DNA of 64,000 nt from Nomia melanderi (taxonomy: Eukaryota; Arthropoda; Insecta; Hymenoptera; Halictidae): assembly GCF_051020985.1 (NCBI RefSeq), contig NW_027475143.1, positions 1,240,001-1,304,000 of the forward strand. Direction: 5' to 3'. Shown here piece after piece: positions 9,498 to 21,575 of the stretch (within the stretch, counting starts at the first letter, position 1; each line of letters starts with the position of its first letter). A program made the translations under genes and the position numbers. A model generated the notes under the pieces. That model was given only the letters and a program-made list of their open reading frames with translations, had not been told where the DNA came from and did not search any database.

Positions 9498-12400
9498 TGG
9501 TGATTGCTCGGTTGCGATTACACATAGCGCAATAAACCAAAGTGAATTGTCTGCAGGAAGCCTTGGCGCAAGAATCTGTTCAGCGGGATCGACCTCGGAC
9601 CACCAGGGGCCGAGAAAATCACCGTCTCATGGGGCAGGACTGACAGGGTCAGGGAAAAATCCAATATCTATCTGGTGATATCTCGGGTGCTATTATAGAT
9701 AGCGCAATAAATCAAAGTGCATTGTCTGCAGGAGGCCCTGGCGCACCAATCTGTGCGGCGGGAACGACCTCGGACCACCAGGGGCCGAGAAAATCACCGT
9801 CTCATGGGGCAGGACTGACAGGGTCTGGGAAAAATCCAATATCTATCTGGTGATATCTCGGGTCCTATTATAGATAGCGCAATAAATCAAAGTGCATTGT
9901 CTGCAGGAGGCCCTGGCGCATGAATCTGTGCAGCGGGAACGACCTCGGACCACCAGGGACCGAGAAAACCACCGTCTCATGGGGTCGGACACTCAGGGTC
10001 AGGGAAAAATCCAATATATATGTGGTGATATCTCAGGTGCTATTAGAGATAGCGCAATAAACCAAAGGGCATTGTCTGCAGGAGGCCCTGGCGCATGAAT
10101 CTGTGCAGCGGGAACGACCTCGGACCACCAGGGGCCGAGAAAACTACCGTCTCATGGGGCCGGACACTCAAGGTCCGGGAAAAATCCAACATATCTCTGG
10201 TGATATCTCGGGTGCTATTAGAGATAGCGCAATAAACCAAAGTGCATTGTCTGTAGGTGGCCCTGGCGCATGAATCTGTGCAGCGGGAACGACCTCGGAC
10301 CACCAGGGGCCGAGAAAACCACCGTCTCATGGGGTCGGACACTCAGGGTCAGGGGAAAATCCAATATATATGTGGGGATATCTCAGGTGCTATTAGAGAT
10401 AGCGCAATAAATCAAAGGGCATTGTCTGTAGGAGGCCCTGGCGCATCTATCTGTGCAGCGGGATCGACCTCGGACCACCAGGGGTCGAGAAAACCGCCGT
10501 CTCATGGGGTCTGACACTCAGGGTCAGTGAAAAATCCAATATATATCTGGTGATATCTCGGGTGCTATTACAGATAGCGCAATAAATCAAAGTGCATTGT
10601 CTGCAGGGGGCCCTAGGGTATGAATCTGTGCAGCGGGAACGACCTGGGACCACCAGGGGTCGAGAAAACCACCGTCTCATGGGGTCTGACACTCAGGGTC
10701 AGTGAAAAATCCAATATATATCTGGTGATATCTCGGGTGCTATTACAGATAGCGCAATAAATCAAAGTGCATTGTCTGCAGACGGACCTAGCGCATGAAT
10801 CTGTGCAGCGGGATCGACCTCGGACCACCAGGGGCCGAGAAAATCACCGTCCCATGGGGCCGGACTGTCTGGGTCAGGGAAAAATCCATTATATATCTGG
10901 TGATATCTCGGGTGCTATTAGAGATAGCGCAATAAATCAAAATACATTGTCTGCAGGAGGCCCTAGCGCATGAATCTGTGCAGCGGGAACGACCTCGGAC
11001 CACCAGGGGCCGAGAAAATCACCGTCTCATGGGGCCGGACTGTCTGGGTCAGGGAGAAATCCAATATATATCTGGTGATATCTCGGGTGCTATTAGAGAT
11101 AGCGCAATAAATCAAAGTGCATTGTCTGCAGACGGACCTAGCGCATGAATCTGTGCAGCGGGATCGACCTCGGACCACCAGGGGCCGAGAAAATCACCGT
11201 CCCATGGGGCCGGACTGTCTGGGTCAGGGAAAAATCCATTATATATCTGGTGATATCTCGGGTGCTATTAGAGATAGCGCAATAAATCAAAATACATTGT
11301 CTGCAGGAGGCCCTAGCGCATGAATCTGTGCAGCGGGAACGTCCTCGGACCATCAGGGGCCGAGAAAACCACCGTCTCATGGGGTCGGACACTCAGGGTC
11401 AGAGAAAAATCCCATATAAATCTGGTGATATCTCGGGTGCTATTACAGATAGCGCAATAAACCAAAGTGCATTGTCTGCAGAAGGACCTAGCGCATGAAT
11501 CTGTGCAGCGGGAACGACCTCGGACCACCAGCGGCCGAGAAAATCACCGTCTAATGGGGCCGGACTGTCATGGTCAGGGAAAAATCCGATATATATCTTG
11601 TGATATCTCGGGTGCTATTAGAGATAGTGCAATAAACCAAAGTGAATTATCAATAGGAGGCCCTGGCGAATGAATCGGTGCAGCGGGAACGACCTCGGAC
11701 TACCAGGGGCCGAGAAAACCACAGTCTCATGGGGCCGGACACTCAGGGTCAGGGTAAAATCCAATATATATCTGGTGATATCTCGGGTGCTATTACAGAT
11801 AGCGCAATAAATCAATGTGCATTGTCTGTAGGAGGCCCTGGCGCATGAATCTGTGCAGCGGGAACGTCCTCGGACCTCCAGGGGCCGAGACAACGACAGT
11901 CTCATGGGGCCGGACACTCAGGTTCAGGAGAAAATACAATATATACCTGGTGATATCTCGGGTGCTACTACAGATAGCTCAATAAATCAAAGTGCATTGT
12001 CTGTAGGAGGCCCTGGCGCATCAATCTGTGCAGCGGGATCGACCTCGGACCACCAGGGGCCGAGAAAATCACCGTCTCATGGGGCCGGACTGTCAGGGTC
12101 AGGGAAAAATCCGATATATATCTGGTGATATCTCGGGTGATATTAGATATAGCGCAATAAATCAAAGTGCATTGTCTGTAGGAGGCACTGGCGAATGAAT
12201 CTGTGCAGCAGGAACGACCTCGGACAACCACGCGCCGAGAAAACCACCGTCTCATGGGTCCGGACACTCAGGGTCAGGGGAAAATCCAATATATATATGG
12301 TGATATCTCGGGAGCTATTACAGATGGCGCAATAAATCAAAGTGAATTATATGCAGGGGGCCCTGGCGCATGAATCTGTGCAGCGGGAACGACCTCGGAC

Positions 12401-13556
12401 CACCAGGGGCCGAAAAAACTACCGTCTCATGGGGCCGGACTGTCAGGGTCAGGGAAAAATCCAATATATATCTGGTGATATCTCGGGTGCTATTAGAGCT
12501 AGCGAAATAAATCAAAGTGCATTGTCTGCAGGAGGCCCTGGCGCATGAATCTGTGCAGCGGGAACAACCTCGGACCATCAGGGGCCGAGAAAACCACCGT
12601 CTCATGGGGTCGGACACTCAGGGTCAGGGAAAAATCCCATATAAATCTGGTGATATCTCGGGTGCTATTACAGATAGCGCAATAAATCAAAGTGAATTAT
12701 CTGCAGGGGGCCCTGGCGCATGAATCTGTGCAGCGGGAACTACCTCGGACCACCAGGGGCCGAGAAAACCACCGTCCGATGGGGCCGGACTTTCAGGGTC
12801 AAGGAAAAATCCAATATATATCTGGTGATATCTCGGGTGCTATTACAGATAGCGCAATAAATCAAAGTGCAAGGTCTGCAGGAGGCCCTGGCGCATGAAT
12901 CTGTGCAGCGGGATCGACCTCGGACCACCAGCGGCCGAGAAAATCGCCGTCTCAGGGGTCCGGACTGTCAGGGTCAGGGAAAAATCCAATATATATCTGG
13001 TGATATCTCGGGTGCTATTAGAGATAGGGGAATAAATCAAAGTGAATTGTCTGCAGGAAGCCCTGGCGCATGAATCTGTGAAGCGGGATCGACCTCGGAC
13101 CACCAGGGGCCGAGAAAACTGCCGTCTCATGGGGTCGGACACTCAGGGTCAGGGAAAAATCCAATATATATCTGGTGATATCTCGGGTGCTATTACATAT
13201 AGCGCAATAAATAAAAGTGCATTGTCTGTAGGAGGCCCTGGCGCATGAATCTGTTCAACGGGAACGACCTCGGACCACCAGGGGCCGAGAAAACCACAGT
13301 CTCATGGGGCCGGACACTCACGGTCAGGGGAAAATCCAATATATATCTGGTGATATCTCGGGTGCTATTAGAGATAGCGCAATAAACAAAAGTGAATTAT
13401 CTGCAGGAGGCCCTGGCGCATGAATCTGTGCAGCGGGAACGACCTCGGACCACCGGGGGCCGCGAAAACCACCGTCTCATGGGGCCGGACACTCAGGGTC
13501 AGGGAAAAATCCAATATATATCTGGTGATATCTCGGGTGCTATTAGAGATAGCGCA

Positions 13557-13575
13557 ATAAACCAAGTGAGTTATC
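13557..13575. repeat. 174-bp monomer marker (1-bp deletion)
   Basis: AAACCAAGTGAGTTATC lacks one A of the usual AAACCAAAGTGAATTATC. The form recurs near 18811, 25113, 25988, 27737, 29136, 30536, 36484, 37358, 40332, 41732, 42781 and 48731. Because 174 is divisible by 3, reading frames continue into the next unit, giving chance open frames of 123-149 codons. Confidence 0.85.
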
Positions 13576-13999
13576 TGCAGGAGGCCCTGGCGCCTGAATC
13601 TGTGAAGCGGGAACGACCTCGGACCACCATGGGCCGAAAAAACCACATTCTCATGGGGCCGGACACTCAGGGTCAGGGGAAAATCCAATATATATCTGGT
13701 GATATCTCGGGTGCTATTAGAGATAGCGCAATAAACGAAAGTGAATTATCTGCAGGAGGCCCTGGCGCATGAATCTGTGCAGCGGGAACGACCTCGGACC
13801 ACCAGGGTCCGAGAAAATCACAGTCTCATGGAGCCGGACACTCGGGGTCAGGGGAATATCCAATATATATCTGGTGATATCTCGGGTGCTATTAGAGATA
13901 GCGCAATAAATCAAAGTGCATTGTCTGTAGGAGGCCCTGGCGCATGAATCTGTACAGCGGGAACGACCTCGGACCACCAAGGGCCGAGAAAACCGCCGT

Positions 14000-16900
14000 C
14001 TCATGGGGCCGGACACTCAGGGTCAGGGGTAAATCCAATATATATATGGTGATATCTCTGGTGCTATTACAGAAAGCGCAATAAATCAAAGTGCATTGTC
14101 TGTAGGAGGCCCTGGCGCATGAATCTGTGCAGCGGGATCTACCTCGGACCACCAGGGGCCGAGAAAATCACCGTCTCATGGGGCCGGACTGTCAGGGTCA
14201 GGGAAAAACCCCGATATATATCTGGTGATATCTCGGGTGCTATTACAGATAGCGCAATAAACCAAAGTGCATTGTCTGCAGGAGGCCCTGGCGCATGAAT
14301 CTGTGCAGCGGGATCGGCCTCGGTCCACCAGGGGCCTAGAAAATCACCGTCTCATGCGACCGAACACTCAGGGTCAGGTGTAAATCCAATATATATATAG
14401 TGATATCTCGGGTGCTATTACAGAAAGCGCAATAAATCAAAGTGCATTGTCTGTAGGAGGCCCTGGCGCATGAATCTGTGCAGCGGGATCGACCTCGGAC
14501 CACCAGGGGCCGAGAAAATCACCGTCCCATGGGGCCGGACTGTCTGGGTCAGGGAAAAATCCATTATATATCTGGTGATATCTCGGGTGCTATTAGAGAT
14601 AGCGCAATAAATCAAAATACATTGTCTGCAGGAGGCCCTAGCGCATGAATCTGTGCAGCGGGAACGACCTCGGACCACCAGGGGCCGAGAAAATCACCGT
14701 CTCATGGGGCCGGACTCTCAGGGTCAGGGAAAAATCCGATATATATCTGGTGATATCTCGGGTGCTATTAGAGATAGCGCAATAAATCAAAGTGAATTGT
14801 CTGCAGGAAGCCCAGGCGCATGAATCTGTTCAGCGGGATCGACCTCGGACCACGAGGGACCGAGAAAACCATCGACACATGGGGCCGGACTGTCTGGGTC
14901 AGGGAAAAATCCAATATATATGTGGTGATATCTCGGCTGCTATTAGAGATAGCGTAATCAATCAAAGTGCATTGTCTGTAGGAGGCCCTGGCGCCTGAAT
15001 CTGTGCAGCGGGAACGACCTCGGACCACCAGGGGCCGAGAAAACTACCGTCTCATGGGGCCGGACACTCAGGGTCAGGGAAAAATCCAATATATCTCTGG
15101 TGATATCTCGGGTGCTATTAGAGATAGCGCAATAAACCAAAGTGCATTGTCTGTAGGAAGCCCTGGCGCATGAATCTGTGCAGCGGAAACGACCTCTTAC
15201 CACCAGGGGCCGAGAAAACCACCGTCTCATGGGGTCGGAGACTCCGGGTCAGGGAAAAATCCAATATAAATCTGGTGATATCTCGGGCGCTATTACAGAT
15301 AGCGCAATAAATCAAAGTGCATTGTCTGCAGGAGGCCTTGGTGCATGAATCTTTGGTAGCGGGATCGACCTCGGACCACGAGGGACCGAGAAAACCATCA
15401 ACACATGGGGCCGGACACTCAGGGTCAGGGAACAATCCGATGTCTATCTGGTGATATCTCGGGTGCTATTATAGATAGAGCAATAAATCAAAGTGCATTG
15501 TCTGTAGGAGGCCCTGGCGCATGAATCTGTGCAGCGGGATCGACTTCGGAGCACCAGGGGCCGAGAAAATTACAGATATTCGGAATCCGTCACCCAAGAT
15601 CATTTAAAAATCCAGCATATATCTGGTGATATCTCGGGTGCTATTAGAGATAGCGCAATAAATCAAAGGGCATTGTCTGTAGGAGGCCCTGGCGCATGAA
15701 TCTGTTCAGCGGGAACGACCTCGGACCACCAGGGGCCGAGAAAACCACCGTCACATGGGGCCGGACACTCAGGGTCAGGGGTAAATCCAATATATATATG
15801 GTGATATCTCTGGTGCTATTACAGAAAGCGCAATAAATCAAAGTGCATTGTGTGTAGGAGGCCCTGGCGCATGAATCTGTGCAGCGGGATCTACCTCGGA
15901 CCACCAGGGGCCGAGAAAATCACCGTCTCATGAGGCCGGACTGTCAGGGTCAGGGAAAAATCCGATATATATCTGGTGATATCTCGGGTGCTATTAGAGA
16001 TAGCGCAATAAATCAAAGTGAATTGTCTGCAGGAAGCCCAGGCGCATGAATCTGTTCAGCGGGATCGACCTCGGACCACGAGGGACCGAGAAAACCATCG
16101 ACACATGGGGCCGGACTGTCTGGGTCAGGGAAAAATCCAATATATATGTGGTGATATCTCGGCTGCTATTAGAGATAGCGTAATAAATCAAAGTTCATTG
16201 TCTGTAGGAGGCCCTGGCGCATGAATCTGCGCAGCGGGAACGACCTCGGACCACCAGGGGTCGAGAAAACCACCGTCTCATGGGGTCTGACACTCAGGGT
16301 CAGTGAAAAATCCAATATATATCTGGTGATATCTCGGGTGCTATTACAGATAGCGCAATAAATCAAAGTGCATTGTCTGCAGACGGACCTAGCGCATGAA
16401 TCTGTGCAGCGGGATCGACCTCGGACCACCAGGGGCCGAGAAAATCACCGTCCCATGGGGCCGGACTGTCTGGGTCAGGGAAAAATCCATTATATATCTG
16501 GTGATATCTCGGGTGCTATTAGAGATAGCGCAATAAATCAAAATACATTGTCTGCAGGAGGCCCTAGCGCATGAATCTGTGCAGCGGGAACGACCTCGGA
16601 CCACCAGGGGCCGAGAAAATCACCGTCCCATGGGGCCGGACTGTCTGGGTCAGGGAAAAATCCATTATATATCTGGTGATATCTCGGGTGCTATTAGAGA
16701 TAGCGCAATAAATCAAAATACATTGTCTGCAGGAGGCCCTAGCGCATGAATCTGTGCAGCGGGAACGTCCTCGGACCATCAGGGGCCGAGAAAACCACCG
16801 TCTCATGGGGTCGGACACTCAGGGTCAGAGAAAAATCCCATATAAATCTGGTGATATCTCGGGTGCTATTACAGATAGCGCAATAAACCAAAGTGCATTG

Positions 16901-19060
16901 TCTGCAGAAGGACCTAGCGCATGAATCTGTGCAGCGGGAACGACCTCGGACCACCAGCGGCCGAGAAAATCACCGTCTAATGGGGCCGGACTGTCATGGT
17001 CAGGGAAAAATCCGATATATATCTTGTGATATCTCGGGTGCTATTAGAGATAGTGCAATAAACCAAAGTGAATTATCAATAGGAGGCCCTGGCGAATCAA
17101 TCGGTGCAGCGGGAACGACCTCGGACGACCAGGGGCCGAGAAAACCACAGTCTCATGGGGCCGGACACTCAGGGTCAGGGTAAAATCCAATATATATCTG
17201 GTGATATCTCGGGTGCTATTACAGATAGCGCAATAAATCAATGTGCATTGTCTGTAGGAGGCCCTGGCGCATGAATCTGTGCAGCGGGAACGTCCTCGGA
17301 CCTCCAGGGGCCGAGACAACGACAGTCTCATGGGGCCGGACACTCAGGTTCAGGAGAAAATACAATATATACCTGGTGATATCTCGGGTGCTACTACAGA
17401 TAGCTCAATAAATCAAAGTGCATTGTCTGTAGGAGGCCCTGGCGCATCAATCTGTGCAGCGGGATCGACCTCGGACCACCAGGGGCCGAGAAAATCACCG
17501 TCTCATGGGGCCGGACTGTCAGGGTCAGGGAAAAATCCGATATATATCTGGTGATATCTCGGGTGCTATTAGATATAGCGCAATAAATCAAAGTGCATTG
17601 TCTGTAGGAGGCACTGGCGAATGAATCTGTGCAGCAGGAACGACCTCGGACAACCACGCGCCGAGAAAACCACCGTCTCATGGGTCCGGACACTCAGGGT
17701 CAGGGGAAAATCCAATATATATATGGTGATATCTCGGGAGCTATTACAGATGGCGCAATAAATCAAAGTGAATTATATGCAGGGGGCCCTGGCGCTTGAA
17801 TCTGTGCAGCGGGAACGACCTCGGACCACCAGGGGCCGAAAAAACTACCGTCTCATGGGGCCGGACTGTCAGGGTCAGGGAAAAATCCAATATATATCTG
17901 GTGATATCTCGGGTGCTATTAGAGCTAGCGAAATAAATCAAAGTGCATTGTCTGCAGGAGGCCCTGGCGCATGAATCTGTGCAGCGGGAACAACCTCGGA
18001 CCATCAGGGGCCGAGAAAACCACCGTCTCATGGGGTCGGACACTCAGGGTCAGGGAAAAATCCCATATAAATCTGGTGATATCTCGGGTGCTATTACAGA
18101 TAGCGCAATAAATCAAAGTGAATTATCTGCAGGGGGCCCTGGCGCATGAATCTGTGCAGCGGGAACTACCTCGGACCACCAGGGGCCGAGAAAACCACCG
18201 TCCGATGGGGCCGGACTTTCAGGGTCAAGGAAAAATCCAATATATATCTGGTGATATCTCGGGTGCTATTACAGATAGCGCAATAAATCAAAGTGCAAGG
18301 TCTGCAGGAGGCCCTGGCGCATGAATCTGTGCAGCGGGATCGACCTCGGACCACCAGCGGCCGAGAAAATCGCCGTCTCAGGGGTCCGGACTGTCAGGGT
18401 CAGGGAAAAATCCAATATATATCTGGTGATATCTCGGGTGCTATTACATATAGCGCAATAAATAAAAGTGCATTGTCTGTAGGAGGCCCTGGCGCATGAA
18501 TCTGTTCAACGGGAACGACCTCGGACCACCAGGGGCCGAGAAAACCACAGTCTCATGGGGCCGGACACTCACGGTCAGGGGAAAATCCAATATATATCTG
18601 GTGATATCTCGGGTGCTATTAGAGATAGCGCAATAAACAAAAGTGAATTATCTGCAGGAGGCCCTGGCGCATGAATCTGTGCAGCGGGAACGACCTCGGA
18701 CCACCGGGGGCCGCGAAAACCACCGTCTCATGGGGCCGGACACTCAGGGTCAGGGAAAAATCCAATATATATCTGGTGATATCTCGGGTGCTATTAGAGA
18801 TAGCGCAATAAACCAAGTGAGTTATCTGCAGGAGGCCCTGGCGCCTGAATCTGTGAAGCGGGAACGACCTCGGACCACCATGGGCCGAAAAAACCACATT
18901 CTCATGGGGCCGGACACTCAGGGTCAGGGGAAAATCCAATATATATCTGGTGATATCTCGGGTGCTATTAGAGATAGCGCAATAAACCAAAGTGAATTAT
19001 CTGCAGGAGGCCCTGGCGCATGAATCTGTGCAGCGGGAACGACCTCGGACCACCAGGGTC
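14000..19060. repeat. Superrepeat II, deletion derivative of I
   Basis: It is collinear with I in segments: 14000-14236 from 4722 (+9278), 14237-15640 from 6010 (+8227), 15640-16250 from 8464 (+7176), 16250-16570 from 10649 (+5601), 16570-18440 from about 11145 (+5426), and 18446-19060 from 13195 (+5251). Each drop in offset is a whole number of monomers (6, 6, 9, 1 and 1). The copy also differs at points, such as GGCGAATCAATCGG near 17092 where I has GGCGAATGAATCGG. Confidence 0.8.
15566..15623. repeat. Diverged-block monomer, copy 6
   Basis: In superrepeat II, +8227 from copy 3 and +7176 from copy 4. It sits at the point where II changes from one source register to the other, so one such monomer replaces two. 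Confidence 0.85.
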
Positions 19061-20466
19061 CGAGAAAATCACCGTCTCATGGGGCCGGACTGTCAGGGTC
19101 AGGGAAAAACCCCGATATATATCTGGTGATATCTCGGGTGCTATTAGAGATAGCGCAATAAAACAAAGTGAATTGTCTGCAGGAAGCCCAGGCGCATGAA
19201 TCTGTTCAGCGGGATCGACCTCGGACCACGAGGGACCGAGAAAACCATCGACACATGGGGCCGGACTGTCTGGGTCAGGCAAAAATCCAATATATATGTG
19301 GTGATATCTCGGCTGCTATTACACATAGCGCAATAAACCAAAGTGAATTGTCAGCAGGAAGCCTTGGCGCAAGAATCCGTTCAGCGGGATCGACCTCGGA
19401 CCACCAGGGGCCGAGAAAATCACCGTCTCATGGGGTCTGACACTCAGGGTCAGTGTAAAATCCAATATAAATCTGGTGATATCTCGGGTGCTATTACAGA
19501 TAGCGCAATAAACCAAAGTGCATTGTCTGCAGGAGGCCCTGGCGCATGAATCTGTGCAGCGGGATCGGCCTCGGTCCACCAGGGGCCTAGAAAATCACCG
19601 TCTCATGCGGCCGAACACTCAGGGTCAGGTGTAAATCCAATATATATATAGTGATATCTCGGGTGCTATTACAGAAAGCGCAATAAATCAAAGTGCATTG
19701 TCTGTAGGAGGCCCTGGCGCATGAATCTGTGCAGCGGGATCGACCTCGGACCACCAGGGGCCGAGAAAATCACCGTCCCATGGGGCCGGACTGTCTGGGT
19801 CAGGGAAAAATCCATTATATATCTGGTGATATCTCGGGTGCTATTAGAGATAGCGCAATAAATCAAAATACATTGTCTGCAGGAGGCCTTAGCGCATGAA
19901 TCTGTGCAGCGGGAACGACCTCGGACCACCAGGGGCCGAGAAAATCACCGTCTCATGGGGCCGGACTCTCAGGGTCAGGGAAAAATCCAATATATCTCTG
20001 GTGATATCTCGGGTGCTATTAGAGATAGCGCAATAAACCAAAGTGCATTGTCTGTAGGAAGCCCTGGCGCATGAATCTGTGCAGCGGAAACGACCTCTTA
20101 CCACCAGGGGCCGAGAAAACCACCGTCTCATGGGGTCGGAGACTCCGGGTCAGGGAAAAATCGAATATAAATCTGGTGATATCTCGGGCGCTATTACAGA
20201 TAGCGCAATAAATCAAAGTGCATTGTCTGCAGGAGGCCTTGGTGCATGAATCTTTGGTAGCGGGATCGACCTCGGACCTCGAGGGACCGAGAAAACCATC
20301 AACACATGGGGCCGGACACTCAGGGTCAGGGAACAATCCGATGTCTATCTGGTGATATCTCGGGTGCTATTATAGATAGAGCAATAAATCAAAGTGCATT
20401 GTCTGTAGGAGGCCCTGGCGCATGAATCTGTGCAGCGGGATCGACTTCGGAGCACCAGGGGCCGAG

Positions 20467-20524
20467 AAAATTACAGATATTCGGAATCCGTCACCCAAGA
20501 TCATTTAAAAATCCAGCATATATC
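20467..20524. repeat. Diverged-block monomer, copy 7
   Basis: In superrepeat III, +13128 from copy 3, with the same CTTCGGAGCACC backbone. Confidence 0.85.
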
Positions 20525-21517
20525 TGGTGATATCTCGGGTGCTATTACACATAGCGCAATAAACCAAAGTGAATTGTCTGCAGGAAGCCTTGGCGCAAGA
20601 ATCCGTTCAGCGGGATCGACCTCGGACCACCAGGGGCCGAGAAAATCACCGTCTCATGGGGTCTGACACTCAGGATCAGTGTAAAATCCAATATAAATCT
20701 GGTGATATCTCGGGTGCTATTACAGATAGCGCAATAAACCAAAGTGCATTGTCTGCAGGAGGCCCTGGCGCATGAATCTGTTCAGCGGGATCGACCTCGG
20801 ACCACGAGGGACCGAGAAAACCATCGACACATGGGGCCGGACTGGCTGGGTCAGGGAAAAATCCAATATATATGTGGTGATATCTCGGCTGCTATTAGAG
20901 ATAGTGTAATAAATCAAAGTGCATTGTCTGTAGGAGGCCCTGGCGCCTGAATCTGTGCAGCGGGAACGACCTCGGGCCACCAGGGGCCGAGAAAACTACC
21001 GTCTCATGGGGCCGGACACTCAGCGTCAGGGAAAAATCCAATATATCTCTGGTGATATCTCGGGCGCTATTAGAGATAGCGCAATAAACCAAAGTGCATT
21101 GTCTGTAGGAAGCCCTGGCGCATGAATCTGTGCAGCGGAAACGACCTCTTACCACCAGGGGCCGAGAAAACCACCGTCTCATGGGGTCGGAGACTCCGGG
21201 TCAGGGAAAAATCCAATATAAATCTGGTGATATCTCGGGCGCTATTACAGATAGCGCAATAAATCAAAGTGCATTGTCTGCAGGAGGCCTTGGTGCATGA
21301 ATCTTTGGTAGCGGGATCGACCTCGGACCACGAGGGACCGAGAAAACCATCAACACATGGGGCCGGACACTCAGGGTCAGGGAAAAATCCGATATCTATC
21401 TGGTGATATCTCGGGTGCTATTATAGATAGAGCAATAAATCAAAGTGCATTGTCTGTAGGAGGCCCTGGCGCATGAATCTGTGCAGCGGGATCGACTTCG
21501 GAGCACCAGGGGCCGAG

Positions 21518-21575
21518 AAAATTACAGATATTCGGAATCCGTCACCCAAGATCATTTAAAAATCCAGCATATATC
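21518..21575. repeat. Diverged-block monomer, copy 8
   Basis: In superrepeat III, +12078 from copy 5. It is followed by GGTTGCGATTACACATAGC as in copy 5, but with GATATC intact. Confidence 0.85.

Larger units (their letters stand above)
4989..9890. repeat. Variable higher-order units of 9, 6 and 7 monomers
   Basis: A landmark monomer (GCAGGAAGCCC or GGAGGCCC followed by TTCAGCGGGATCG and ACCACGAGGGACCG) recurs at 4989, 6565, 7616 and 8842. The units are therefore 1576, 1051 and 1226 bp, and a fourth runs to about 9890. Within units the order is similar: the landmark, an ATATCTCTGG monomer, a CCTCTTACCACC or CCTCGTACCACC monomer, then in most units a TTTGGTAGCGGG monomer and a diverged-block monomer. 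The fourth unit lacks the TTTGGTAGC monomer. Confidence 0.75.
4722..13999. repeat. Superrepeat I, about 9.28 kb (53 monomers)
   Basis: Bounded by its own reappearance: 4722 onward is repeated from 14000 at +9278. It begins with GGGGTAAATCC and ATATATATGGTG monomers and the 176-bp AACCCCGAT monomer. It passes through the diverged-block monomers and the CAGACGGACCTAGCGC group, and ends with the CCAAGTGAGTT and TGGAGCCGG group. It is the longest of the three versions and can be read as the most complete, with II and III as deletion derivatives. Confidence 0.7.

Noticed and set aside
9563..9597. RNA polymerase III A and B boxes (TGGCGCAAGAA and GATCGACCT) suggesting a tRNA-derived origin
   Set aside because: Each box has one mismatch at its end, the gap between them is only about 12 nt, and no cloverleaf or CCA-like end is present. 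Most monomers lose the B-box match (GAACGACCT).
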